A stretch of 11,735 nt of DNA from Elusimicrobiota bacterium (GTDB lineage: Bacteria > Elusimicrobiota > UBA5214 > JBBAAG01): assembly GCA_041658405.1 (NCBI GenBank), contig JBBAAG010000085.1, positions 1 to 11,735 on the forward strand, written 5' to 3'. The notes beneath the pieces were generated by a model, which had not been told where the DNA came from, did not search any database, and saw only the letters and a list, made by a program, of their open reading frames with translations. Below, in pieces: positions 1 to 7,700 of the stretch (position 1 is its first letter; every line of letters begins with the position of its first letter). The translations under genes were made by a program, and so were the position numbers.

Positions 1-741
1 CGCAAGTGCCATACCCGCGATGTATGCCGGTAGGACAGCTTCACTGCCAGACCAGATAGCTAACGCGCCCATTGCAAATAATACGAAAGATACCCATTTT
101 ACGCGAATTGCTGCGGTACGGTTGCCGTAAACATTAGTGAAAAATGTTGTGAGTATCGGGAATAAGGGTATCATTATCGCTGTAACCGCAACAAAAATTA
201 CTGTTTTATAGGTGAACGGCGAAAAAATTAAGCCCAGCGCGATCACTGTCCCGAGGTCATTAATAAAACACGCGCCAAGGATACCTTTCCCGAACTCTGT
301 AGTATTAAACCCTGTTTCTATCATCACAGCGTAAACTACTGCCATTGAGGTTGTTGATAGCGCAACCCCTGTAAGCAAGCTTGCCTGCAGGTTCCATTGA
401 AGAATATAAAACGCGATAGCGGAACATCCAAGAAACGGCGCAAAAAAGCCTATAGCTCCTACGACCAATACTTCTTTCCATTTAATTTTTAGTATCTTAG
501 GATCAAGTTCAGCTCCTGCGAGGAATGTTAAATAAATAGCACCGGCAGATGCAAGAAATTTCAGCCATTCCAGGTTGCTGCCTAGAGAGTTTATCCCAAA
601 AAACTTATTTGCGACAGTACCTGCAATAACACCAACACAGATTTCAATTAAGGCAATAGAAATTTTTAGGTGGTACGCAATAATCGCGGATACTACGGCT
701 AATAGCAACCATAACGCGCTTATAAAATATATTTGTTCCAC
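1..741 (-). CDS. CPA2-type cation:proton antiporter (partial, C-terminus beyond window)
   Basis: This is a polytopic inner-membrane protein; 247 residues are visible and the reading frame is open through position 1, so the 3' part lies outside. It is almost entirely hydrophobic helices. The visible hallmarks are LTFLAGAELDP (residues 71-81), the helix TGVALSTTSMAVV (124-136), and ACFINDLGTV (157-166) carrying an Asn161-Asp162 pair where this fold places its ion-binding acidic residue. In the family, DD is typical of electrogenic NapA/NhaA types, QD of Kef types and ND of many electroneutral Na+/H+ exchangers, so ND hints at electroneutral exchange (inference). The start is GTG at 741, chosen because GGGGGA lies 5 bases upstream and the GTG overlaps the ferredoxin stop by one base (TAGTG), implying translational coupling. 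Whether a C-terminal RCK/TrkA domain follows cannot be seen. Confidence 0.88.
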   Translation of the reverse strand, partial: MEQIYFISALWLLLAVVSAIIAYHLKISIALIEICVGVIAGTVANKFFGINSLGSNLEWLKFLASAGAIYLTFLAGAELDPKILKIKWKEVLVVGAIGFFAPFLGCSAIAFYILQWNLQASLLTGVALSTTSMAVVYAVMIETGFNTTEFGKGILGACFINDLGTVIALGLIFSPFTYKTVIFVAVTAIMIPLFPILTTFFTNVYGNRTAAIRVKWVSFVLFAMGALAIWSGSEAVLPAYIAGMALA

Positions 742-962
742 TATAATCCCCCTGCTTTTTTTTCGGTTCTCGTGATTTTGATAGCATCTGCCTGGCAGTT
801 GCGTTCGCAGCCGCCAAGTTTATCGCATTTTGTTTCGTCAGTAACCGCGCATTTACCTGTTTTTTTGTCTAGATAAAGAATTTTCTTAGGGCATAGGTCT
901 ACGCACACGCCGCAACCTGTACATAATTCTGTATTGATATTAACTATTTTACAAGAACTCAT
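741..962 (-). CDS. Small 2[4Fe-4S]-type ferredoxin with atypical second cluster motif
   Basis: A 73-residue cytoplasmic iron-sulfur protein, the length of a minimal bacterial ferredoxin. The first motif is canonical: CTGCGVCVDLCP with Cys14, 17, 20 and 24. The second half reads Cys46-x5-Cys52-x3-Cys56 followed by Gln, so the expected second cysteine (position 49) is Leu and the usual Pro after the last cysteine is missing. Extra cysteines are at 4 and 38. It may therefore carry one [4Fe-4S] plus a [3Fe-4S] cluster, or recruit Cys38. The ATG at 962 is supported by an AAGGAA ribosome site about 7 bases upstream. It is the first gene of an operon with the downstream antiporter and probably supplies electrons, or senses redox state, in connection with it (inference). 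Confidence 0.9.
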   Translation of the reverse strand: MSSCKIVNINTELCTGCGVCVDLCPKKILYLDKKTGKCAVTDETKCDKLGGCERNCQADAIKITRTEKKAGGL

Positions 963-1000
963 TTATTTGTTCCTTAGTTTAAACTTCTTGTTTTTATACT

Positions 1001-1018
1001 TATTACAAAATAGTAATA
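1001..1018. promoter_or_regulatory. Perfect inverted repeat TATTAC-N6-GTAATA, candidate operator
   Basis: Two perfect 6-base arms (1001-1006 and 1013-1018) are separated by AAAATA. The palindrome covers the -10 element of the ferredoxin promoter, the usual position for a repressor-binding site. I do not recognise the regulator family. No regulator gene is encoded next to it in this window. Confidence 0.45.
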
Positions 1019-1029
1019 TTGTGTGTCAA
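1002..1029 (-). promoter_or_regulatory. Sigma70-type promoter of the ferredoxin-antiporter operon
   Basis: On the minus strand a perfect TTGACA (1029-1024) is followed after 16 bases by TGTAAT (1007-1002), 5 of 6 matches to the -10 consensus. Predicted transcription start is near 995, giving a leader of about 33 bases containing the ferredoxin ribosome site. Confidence 0.6.
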
Positions 1030-1055
1030 CAATAAGTTAAGATCGAATTATCCTA

Positions 1056-1082
1056 AGTTGTTCCACAGGATATTGAACAACT
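1056..1082. promoter_or_regulatory. Perfect 8-bp inverted repeat AGTTGTTC-N11-GAACAACT, candidate operator
   Basis: Arms lie at 1056-1063 and 1075-1082 with an 11-base spacer. The right arm overlaps the -35 region of the promoter for the small membrane-protein gene. No T-run follows it, so it is not an intrinsic terminator. A dimeric regulator site is the best reading. Confidence 0.45.
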
Positions 1083-1100
1083 AATCTAAAAAGATATAAT
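1073..1100 (+). promoter_or_regulatory. Promoter of the small His/Cys membrane-protein gene
   Basis: TTGAAC (1073-1078; 4 of 6 matches to -35) is followed after 16 bases by a perfect TATAAT (1095-1100). The predicted transcription start, about 1107, falls only 2 bases before the ATG at 1109, so the transcript would be essentially leaderless. This fits the absence of a Shine-Dalgarno sequence. Confidence 0.5.
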
Positions 1101-1108
1101 GAACACTA

Positions 1109-1369
1109 ATGAAGAGAAAAACGTTAGTACTTTTAATAATAATTCTAGCTATATTATGGACGGTAATCCTTCCGTTACATTCGCATACAGATGGAATAAG
1201 CCATCAGGATATCTGTATTTTTTGCGCTGTTGCACATCAAGGATATATTGTAAGCTCTACTTTCGTTTTTATTATTGTTTTAACATACCTTTATTTGTTT
1301 TTGTTCAGATCAGGCGCAAGGAACACAGTTATACCCGCAGTTTTACATCTCAGAAGTCCTCCCAAATAA
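1109..1369 (+). CDS. Small membrane protein with HxH and CxxC motifs, DUF2946-like
   Basis: An 86-residue protein with a Lys/Arg-rich N-terminus, a first hydrophobic helix (about 5-22), a probable extracytoplasmic segment, a second helix (about 48-67) and a basic tail ending in LRSPPK. The segment after helix 1 carries His24-Ser-His26, His32, Cys36-Ile-Phe-Cys39 and His43, a plausible soft-metal site. The order of N-terminal helix, His residues, CxFC and a terminal R-x-P-P tail resembles DUF2946 proteins, which in proteobacteria often sit beside copper-linked TonB receptors. That comparison is from memory and not verified by a search. No ribosome site precedes the ATG at 1109; the -10 element ends 9 bases upstream. 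An overlapping frame beginning at ATG 1099 lacks any recognisable features and was not chosen. A role in metal sensing or delivery with the downstream receptor is inference. Confidence 0.62.
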   Translation: MKRKTLVLLIIILAILWTVILPLHSHTDGISHQDICIFCAVAHQGYIVSSTFVFIIVLTYLYLFLFRSGARNTVIPAVLHLRSPPK

Positions 1370-1639
1370 GTTAACTTAAAAGTTTTTCTCAAAATTGGTT
1401 ACACCAGTTCAATAATGAAGTGCAACACTTGAAGAAGCAGATCTATTTATATTCAACGGCCTTACTCAAGGGTTGGCAGTAAAACTTGGGAAGTACCGCG
1501 CTGGATTAGTTGTATATATGGGCTTGAACTATCGCTGAGATTAGACTGGTTGTGTTCTTGGTTTTACTTTTTGTTACATGGTTTGGTGATAAAATCATAA
1601 AAATCAGAAAATACAGAATTGAGTTAGCGTAATGATATA
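1370..1639 (+). other. 270-bp spacer with possible relics of short coding segments
   Basis: There is no intact gene here. Two stop-bounded stretches look protein-like. Positions 1419-1538 read ATLEEADLFIFNGLTQGLAV and onward for 39 residues. Positions 1528-1632, in a different frame, read a 34-residue segment with one hydrophobic helix (LVVFLVLLFVTWF) and a basic tail ending at the TAA at 1630-1632. Neither has a good start. They could be remnants of a frameshifted gene between the small membrane protein and the receptor, or chance open frames in AT-rich DNA. No terminator hairpin was found. Confidence 0.25.
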
Positions 1640-1641
1640 AT
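1633..1641 (+). promoter_or_regulatory. Extended -10 promoter element of the TonB-receptor gene
   Basis: TGATATAAT is a perfect extended -10 (TGn plus TATAAT at 1636-1641). No good -35 is seen 16-18 bases upstream, which extended -10 promoters tolerate. The predicted start near 1648 is one base before the in-frame ATG at 1649, suggesting a leaderless transcript and making the ATG at 1640, which lies inside the -10, unlikely to be used. Confidence 0.4.
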
Positions 1642-3736
1642 GTTCATTATGAATAACAAACTTACAGTTTTATTTGTATCCACTCTAATACTACTTATGT
1701 TTGAAACTTATGTTTTGGGAGCAGGGTTATCGGAGCTTATTAATGACAATGTTCCACACGTTGTTATCACTGCTACTCGTACATCTGAGCCAGCGGCTGA
1801 TACGTCTAAACCTGTGTATACGGTAACAAGTAAAGAAATTTCCGAGGGTAATACCAGGACAATAACGGAAATTGTTAAAACCCTTCCCGGCGTGTTTATG
1901 CAGAAAACCACGCATGGACATGGTTCACCGGTTATCCGCGGGTTCATCGGCCGTGAAAACCTTATCCTAATCGATGGAGTGCGGTTGAACAACTCAACGT
2001 TCCGCAGCGGACCCGTGCAGTATATGAACACGGTCGACAGTTCGTTAATTGACAGGCTTGAACTTACCCGCGGGCCAAGCTCAGTATTGTACGGCAGCGA
2101 TGCGCTAGGCGGGGTTATCAATATAATCACAAAATCTCCAGCGTCAATCCCTGGGCTTAGAACAACAACTTCTGTGCGGTACAACAGCGCAGATAACGGG
2201 ATTTCTACCAGAGCGGAACTCAATGGCGGGTTTGATAAACTTAGTTTTTTAATGGGTGGTACGTATAAGAACTTAAACGATCTCCGTGCTGGCGGTAGTT
2301 TTGGTGTGGAATCACCTACAGGCTACTCTGACGCGAACGGAGACGCAAAAGTTGTATACCAAATATCGGATAAACAAAAGGTTGCGGTAAGTTATCAGCA
2401 TACCAACCAATTTAACGTTCCGCGGTACGAAAAGTATACCGGTGTTACGCGTATCTTTCACGGTACCGGCGGGTATGACAAGTTTGTTTACAACCCTCAA
2501 ATACGGCAGTTGGGGATTGTTCAGTACGACTATGAAACTCCTAACCCTTTTCTAGACAATATATCTGCAAAAATATCATATCACCGCCAGTACGAGGGAA
2601 GCCAGCAGCAGAAAACCGGTAGTACAAAAGTTGCTGAATACGAAGATACCGGAGACACTTTAGGAACTGTGTTTCAACTGGTCTCTCTTTTGTCTTCCCA
2701 TAAACTTGTGTATGGATTGGAATATTATAACGATACTGTTGTCAGTCAGTACAGTGAATTTAATACCCAAACCGGTGTTAGGGCAGAAATCCCGGCAAAC
2801 AGCACGTTTCCTGACGGGTCAAAATACTCATCCTTCGGTATGTTTATCGAAGACCAATGGAAAGTACTGCCGATGTTAAAACTTGTTCCCGGGGTAAGAT
2901 ATAGCATGTTTGAATATAACACTGTTTTACGCAATACCCCGCTTAATGGTAATCTTGCCGAAACGTTTTCAAACTTCTCCGGCAGTCTCGGTGCGGTGTA
3001 TAACCTTACGGCATTACTTAACCTCTGCGCTAATGTTTCTCAAGGCTTCCGTGCGCCGAACCTTGACGATGTTGCTACATTACGTACAACAAACCAGGGG
3101 ATTGATGTGCCAAGCTATGGATTAAAGCCGGAAAAAAGTAATACTTACGAAATTGGTATAAAAGCTAAACCAGGGCAATTTAACTGGTCAGCATTTTACT
3201 ATTATTCCGACATAACTGACAAAATAGACCGTAAACGCGGGACTTATAATGGTGCGAATACTATTAATGGAATACAGGTATACCAGAAGTTTAATATTGG
3301 TAGTGCCAAACTACAGGGCGTAGAACTTGATGGGCAATGGTATTTAGACAACCTGTTCAACTGGTCATTATCCGGAATGCTTACCTACACTGACGGGTGG
3401 AATATAACCGATTCTGAACCGTTAATGCGAATACCTCCGGTAAACGGTATGTTAAGTATACGTTATGACCCTGTCCACTGGTGGATTGAACCGTATATAA
3501 GATTCGCAGATAAGCAAGACAAACTTTCTTCCAGAGATAAAGAAGATCCTAGGATTGACCCTAACGGTACGCCAGGATGGGTTACGTACAACCTCCGCGG
3601 CGGGTGGAAAATAAACAGAACGTTTGCGCTTACCTGCGGGATAGAAAACATTTTGGATACTGGGTATCGTGAACACGGTTCCGGCGTTGATTCACCGGGA
3701 GTTAGTGTTCAACTCGGGTTGGATGCGAAGTTTTAG
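1640..3736 (+). CDS. TonB-dependent outer-membrane receptor
   Basis: A 698-residue protein of usual receptor length. The order is: signal peptide (about 4-27, cleavage perhaps after VLG), a TonB-box-like VVITATRT (41-48), a plug domain (about 56-165) with IVKTLPGVFMQ, VIRGF, LILIDGVRLN and the hallmark ELTRGPSSVLYGSDALGGVINIITK split over 141-165, then a beta-barrel to the terminal Phe698. GFRAPNLDD and the C-terminal EHGSGVDSPG match the CirA/BtuB/haem-receptor branch. It would import a metal complex, haem or cobalamin-like ligand using TonB energy; the substrate is not determinable, though His92 and His94 in the plug and the adjacent His/Cys membrane protein suggest metal. The frame opens with ATG 1640. 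ATG 1649 gives a cleaner signal peptide (MNNKLTV) and fits the promoter better. No Shine-Dalgarno is visible for either. Confidence 0.93.
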   Translation: MFIMNNKLTVLFVSTLILLMFETYVLGAGLSELINDNVPHVVITATRTSEPAADTSKPVYTVTSKEISEGNTRTITEIVKTLPGVFMQKTTHGHGSPVIRGFIGRENLILIDGVRLNNSTFRSGPVQYMNTVDSSLIDRLELTRGPSSVLYGSDALGGVINIITKSPASIPGLRTTTSVRYNSADNGISTRAELNGGFDKLSFLMGGTYKNLNDLRAGGSFGVESPTGYSDANGDAKVVYQISDKQKVAVSYQHTNQFNVPRYEKYTGVTRIFHGTGGYDKFVYNPQIRQLGIVQYDYETPNPFLDNISAKISYHRQYEGSQQQKTGSTKVAEYEDTGDTLGTVFQLVSLLSSHKLVYGLEYYNDTVVSQYSEFNTQTGVRAEIPANSTFPDGSKYSSFGMFIEDQWKVLPMLKLVPGVRYSMFEYNTVLRNTPLNGNLAETFSNFSGSLGAVYNLTALLNLCANVSQGFRAPNLDDVATLRTTNQGIDVPSYGLKPEKSNTYEIGIKAKPGQFNWSAFYYYSDITDKIDRKRGTYNGANTINGIQVYQKFNIGSAKLQGVELDGQWYLDNLFNWSLSGMLTYTDGWNITDSEPLMRIPPVNGMLSIRYDPVHWWIEPYIRFADKQDKLSSRDKEDPRIDPNGTPGWVTYNLRGGWKINRTFALTCGIENILDTGYREHGSGVDSPGVSVQLGLDAKF

Positions 3737-3812
3737 ATTGATCTACTGTTAGCGAAAACCCGGAAAAACCGGTATTTAACCCCTGGGTGAATATATAATA
3801 ATTTAGACGATA

Positions 3813-3848
3813 CAAAAACTATGGAACTGGTTATTCCCATCATTTTTT
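3813..3848. terminator. Possible bidirectional intrinsic terminator between convergent genes
   Basis: ATGGAA (3821-3826), a 7-base loop and TTCCCAT (3834-3840) form a short stem with one bulged C. It is flanked by AAAAA on the left (3813-3817) and TTTTTT on the right (3843-3848), so either strand would have a U-tract. It lies 84 bases after the receptor stop and abuts the stop of the convergent PorV-like gene. The stem is short, hence moderate confidence. CCGG-A5-CCGG near 3762-3774 is a weaker alternative. Confidence 0.35.
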
Positions 3849-4757
3849 GTAGATGAGAGAAATTCTGTAAGTATCTCCGATTGACGGATAGGAAGCGTAT
3901 CCTATCCCCACAACCCATATTTTTTTGATTATTACACTCAGTCCAAACGTTCCGCCGCCGTTATCGTACCCTGCATGAATCCCCGCTGGGCCAACCATTA
4001 TATCAACTCCTGCATGGTATCTCAAATTCATCCCGGAGACATATGTTCCATCAAGTGCCGCAATTTCAGTTTTTGTGTCAACATCCGCGGAAAAAATTGT
4101 TGTTTTCTTAAACACTGCCCATGAAAAACCAATCCGATAATCTGCTGGGATCGCTTCATTTTTTATATCAGCAACAACATTTTTTGCAACCATACCCACC
4201 GCGAAATTATTAAATTTTCCAAGTACTGCAACAGCGCCAAAATCAAACCCCATACCTGCACCGTTTCCTATCGAAGTGTCAAGCACATACCGTTTTAATG
4301 CTATACCGGTACGGATATGATTATTTATCTTGAATCCATATGCAAGTGTTACCAAGTTTTCGTTCCACACACTTTTTTGCTGAAGCCCGGCAGCCGGATT
4401 TCCCTGCATAAGTTCAGCGGATACGTTTTGCCACGATAGCCCCGCAGCGCCATAATTCGATATGGGAAAACAGATTGCTGTATTACCGAGTGTAACCCCC
4501 GGGAATACAGAGTATAGCCCGTAAGTAATGTCCATCATAAACCCCGTCACCCATGACAATCCGGCAGGATTACAGATCATCGCAAGTGTTTCATCCGCTG
4601 CAAAAGCCCCGCCGGCAGCTGCATACGTCCCACCGGTAGAAAGCATATTTGCGCTTAAAGATAAATCTAACGGCGCTGCGATAAGCAACCTTACCGGGGA
4701 TAGTATCATCGTACAAAGTATGGTTATCGTAACAGCGTTTAAATTAAATATTTTCAT
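3840..4757 (-). CDS. PorV/PorQ-like outer-membrane beta-barrel protein
   Basis: A 305-residue protein with a signal peptide (about 1-28, hydrophobic ITILCTMIL, ending near LLIAAP). Alternating amphipathic strands follow, typical of a FadL-fold barrel: the NPAGLSW motif (63-69), G-rich turns such as GAGMGFDFGAVAVLGKF, and a terminal TYRISLIYKK strand. These are features of the PorV/PorQ (UPF0164/DUF3308-like) group. In Bacteroidota T9SS, PorV is the outer-membrane shuttle that binds the C-terminal signal of secreted cargo. The gene directly follows a cargo-like gene ending in a FlgD-type domain; its ATG overlaps that gene's TGA (ATGA), and GGGGTG a few bases upstream provides a ribosome site, so the two are translationally coupled. 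A dedicated partner for the giant protein is the natural inference. A generic PorV-family paralogue of unknown role is the alternative. Confidence 0.72.
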   Translation of the reverse strand: MKIFNLNAVTITILCTMILSPVRLLIAAPLDLSLSANMLSTGGTYAAAGGAFAADETLAMICNPAGLSWVTGFMMDITYGLYSVFPGVTLGNTAICFPISNYGAAGLSWQNVSAELMQGNPAAGLQQKSVWNENLVTLAYGFKINNHIRTGIALKRYVLDTSIGNGAGMGFDFGAVAVLGKFNNFAVGMVAKNVVADIKNEAIPADYRIGFSWAVFKKTTIFSADVDTKTEIAALDGTYVSGMNLRYHAGVDIMVGPAGIHAGYDNGGGTFGLSVIIKKIWVVGIGYASYPSIGDTYRISLIYKK

Positions 4758-7700
4758 TTTATCACCCCAACAGTTCCTTTAATAAACTCCGGTGCGCTGC
4801 CATCCTCAGGTTGATACTTCAGTATGTAAAAATATACGCCGCTACCGACATAATGTCCAAATTCGTTATTCCCATCCCAATTACACGAATTTTCACCCAC
4901 AGAATTCTGTGTGTTTTCAAGTATTGATATTACATTATCTCCCGCTAAATCCAATATCCGCAGTTCTACTGTTCCAGGTTTGGGTAATGAATACACAAAA
5001 GTTGTATGCCCGGAGATATTAAACGGATTTTTTGTTAAATATACACTTAAAGCCGTAGGGATTTCAGTTTTCACCTGCGCAATTGCGTAGATACTGAAAT
5101 GGTTGACTTTTGCCGTTACGTAACCAGTACGAGTACCGGAATCCCAGATGACAACATTCTCCGGCGTTTTTATCCACTCGTTACCATCCCAAAACACTAT
5201 TGCAAGCTTGGCAATATCAAACTCTGTACCCGTGTCGATTACGCCATCGCGGTTATTGTCAAGATCAGTTTCTGTAAAAGGTAACGATATTGTCACTGGC
5301 TTCGCAAATACCGTTCCCTGCGGGCTGAACTCCCGCGCAACCGGTGTCAGTATCACCCCGGGGTTTGACGGTTTGGCAAGCAGTGTCCGTGAAACCGGCA
5401 CTATTGTAACAATTGTGTCGTTAAGCACCGCGCCAGCCACTACCGTTACCGATGTACCGTCAGGAGAAGATATGACAGTTTCCGCGTTCTTTGTTGCTAT
5501 TCCAACGGCTTTTGGGGTTTTATATACAATAGTATCCACAATTTCCATCCCCTTATTTCCCGCACGGTCTACCGGCACGAGGGACAATTTATTCGCTCCC
5601 TCCACAAGGTCGATATAACACACAGCAACATTATCATCCGGCGATATGGGTAGTTCGGAATAGTAGCTTTTAACAAACACACCGGCGGTTGAATCGTACG
5701 ACTCAACTTTTACCACAACATGCTGCGGACCGGAAACTGGATCATTGACATTTAATTTTATGCAAAGCTTCGTTGCATACGCTTCTTTTGTCCCGTCAGT
5801 CAATGTTTTGATAGGAGGGTAGTAGGTAGGAGTATTAATATTCCCGTATGTTCCCGGAGTAGTAGAAATAGCTGTGATATACGGCGCGGTATTATCAACG
5901 GTAAACGGTCCGATAACGTCGCTTGCGAGCATCCATCCGGGATATGCTGCGGGTTGTTCACGGTTGTACGCTTTTATCCTAAGGTAATACGACGTACCGT
6001 CAGAGAGCTGGTCCAGCAACGTGTTCCAATCAACCTTAACCGTTGCGCCTGGACTAATGTTTACTGTTGTGTAAGTTGACACTATCCCGTCCAAACTATA
6101 CCACTCTGCAGCATACGTAAGAGTAGACACATCTAGTTCAATATCTGTTGCGGTTGACGGGATATACGGTTCTATTGTACACGTAGATGAAACAACCTCA
6201 TATTTTCTGGGATAAATAAATCCAATAGGCGCACGGGGGTCAAGATAAATACTTGTTTGCACTGCTGTAGTTTGTGTGGCGGTAAAAGTATTGTTTGCTC
6301 CGTCTATAATATTTACTGTAACAACATTAGTCCCGTTGACCAGTGAATAAGGATATGCCCATGTGCAAGTAGAAATCAATACGGGTGACACAACCATTCC
6401 GTTTACGTACAGTGCCACAACATTTTTTTCAGCATACGTACCGGAAATCAACTGGTTCGGATACTTAGTAGGCGTAGTGTACGGATTTATAGTTAAAACC
6501 GGCGCTGTGTTATCTACTATAACAGACACCCGCATGGATTCGCTTTTATTGGTCATAGAATCTACGGCTACACAGTACAGTGTATAATGCCCGTCAGGAT
6601 ACAATGCTGTATTCCATGAAACACTCCATCCATTATCCCGAGTGGAATCTGTATACAACGCCAAACCGGTACTAAGGTAAAATGTTACATGGCTTAACAA
6701 AATATTATCTTGCGCAACAGCTTGGATATTCACTGTCCCTTTAATAAAACTCAACGTACTGCCCTCTACCATATACGCCGGCGATATCCTGCAGGTCACT
6801 GGCGGGAGAGGATTGGTATTGTCAATAGTAACAAACCTGCCATCGCTTTCTGTGCGGTTCCCGGCAGAATCGTAGACTACCGTACGAATGATATATGAAC
6901 CGTCAGAAAATTGTGCAGTATTTACAATATAAGTGTTGATGGCAATCTCTGAAACAATCGATGATGTACTAACGAGTTTGTTGTTGAACCAAAGTTCGGA
7001 CTTAGTTATCTGCGATACCGCATCATTTGCTGAATATTGTATTACCATCTGCCCGCTTGCCGGTGACTGTAAAACCAGTAAACTCGTTTGCGGTGCAGTA
7101 TTGTCAACTACAAAGTTTAATATGCTGCTGGCGGCGGAACTGCCTACATAGTCGTATGCAACTATCTGCGCGGTACTTGTACCGTCAGGAATTTTGGTTG
7201 TATCCACAGCGATTTCGTTGACATACGCCGCAGAATTGAACGCCATACCTGCAATATCGGTTGTATTCACTGCCAGTAGTACCCGCGCAATGCCGTAGTT
7301 GTCGGTAGCTGAGTATTTAAAAGTTGTAATTCCAGAAACATAACTGTTACTCCCTGGCGCGCTGAACTGCACATTCCACGGCGGAGTAGTGTCGCATATA
7401 ATGGAATAAGCACTGGACTGCATACTATTTGTTGATGAGTCATATGCAATGATGTATAACGAATGAGATCCTTCCGAAGGCGTATATGTAAAATCATATG
7501 GTGGGGTATAAACCGTATTTACTGGTATATTATCCGCAAACAGTGTCATACTTGAAACATAAATATTATCCGCCGCAACTGCTGTTATATTAATAGTTCC
7601 TTTGACATATACACATGAGCTGCCGTTAATATTAAACGCGGGTGATATTCGTGTTATTGCCGCAGTTTGCGGGCTTTGAGTATCCACAATGAAAAACCAT

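Noticed and set aside
1099..1374. A 91-codon frame overlapping the small membrane-protein gene
   Set aside because: Its start lies within the TATAAT, it lacks a ribosome site and coherent membrane segments, and the +1 frame from 1109 has helices plus HxH/CxxC motifs.
1708..2223. A 171-codon open frame on the minus strand
   Set aside because: Antisense to the plug domain of the TonB receptor, which has unmistakable family motifs on the plus strand.
3760..3775. CCGG-A5-CCGG as a terminator stem
   Set aside because: Only four pairs, with mismatched flanks and no proper T-tract on the plus strand. The hairpin at 3821-3840 is better placed and flanked.
5148..5618. A 156-codon open frame on the plus strand
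   Set aside because: Antisense shadow of the ZU5-like region of the giant gene. The minus-strand frame shows clear domain motifs (EF-hand-like loop), while this one does not.
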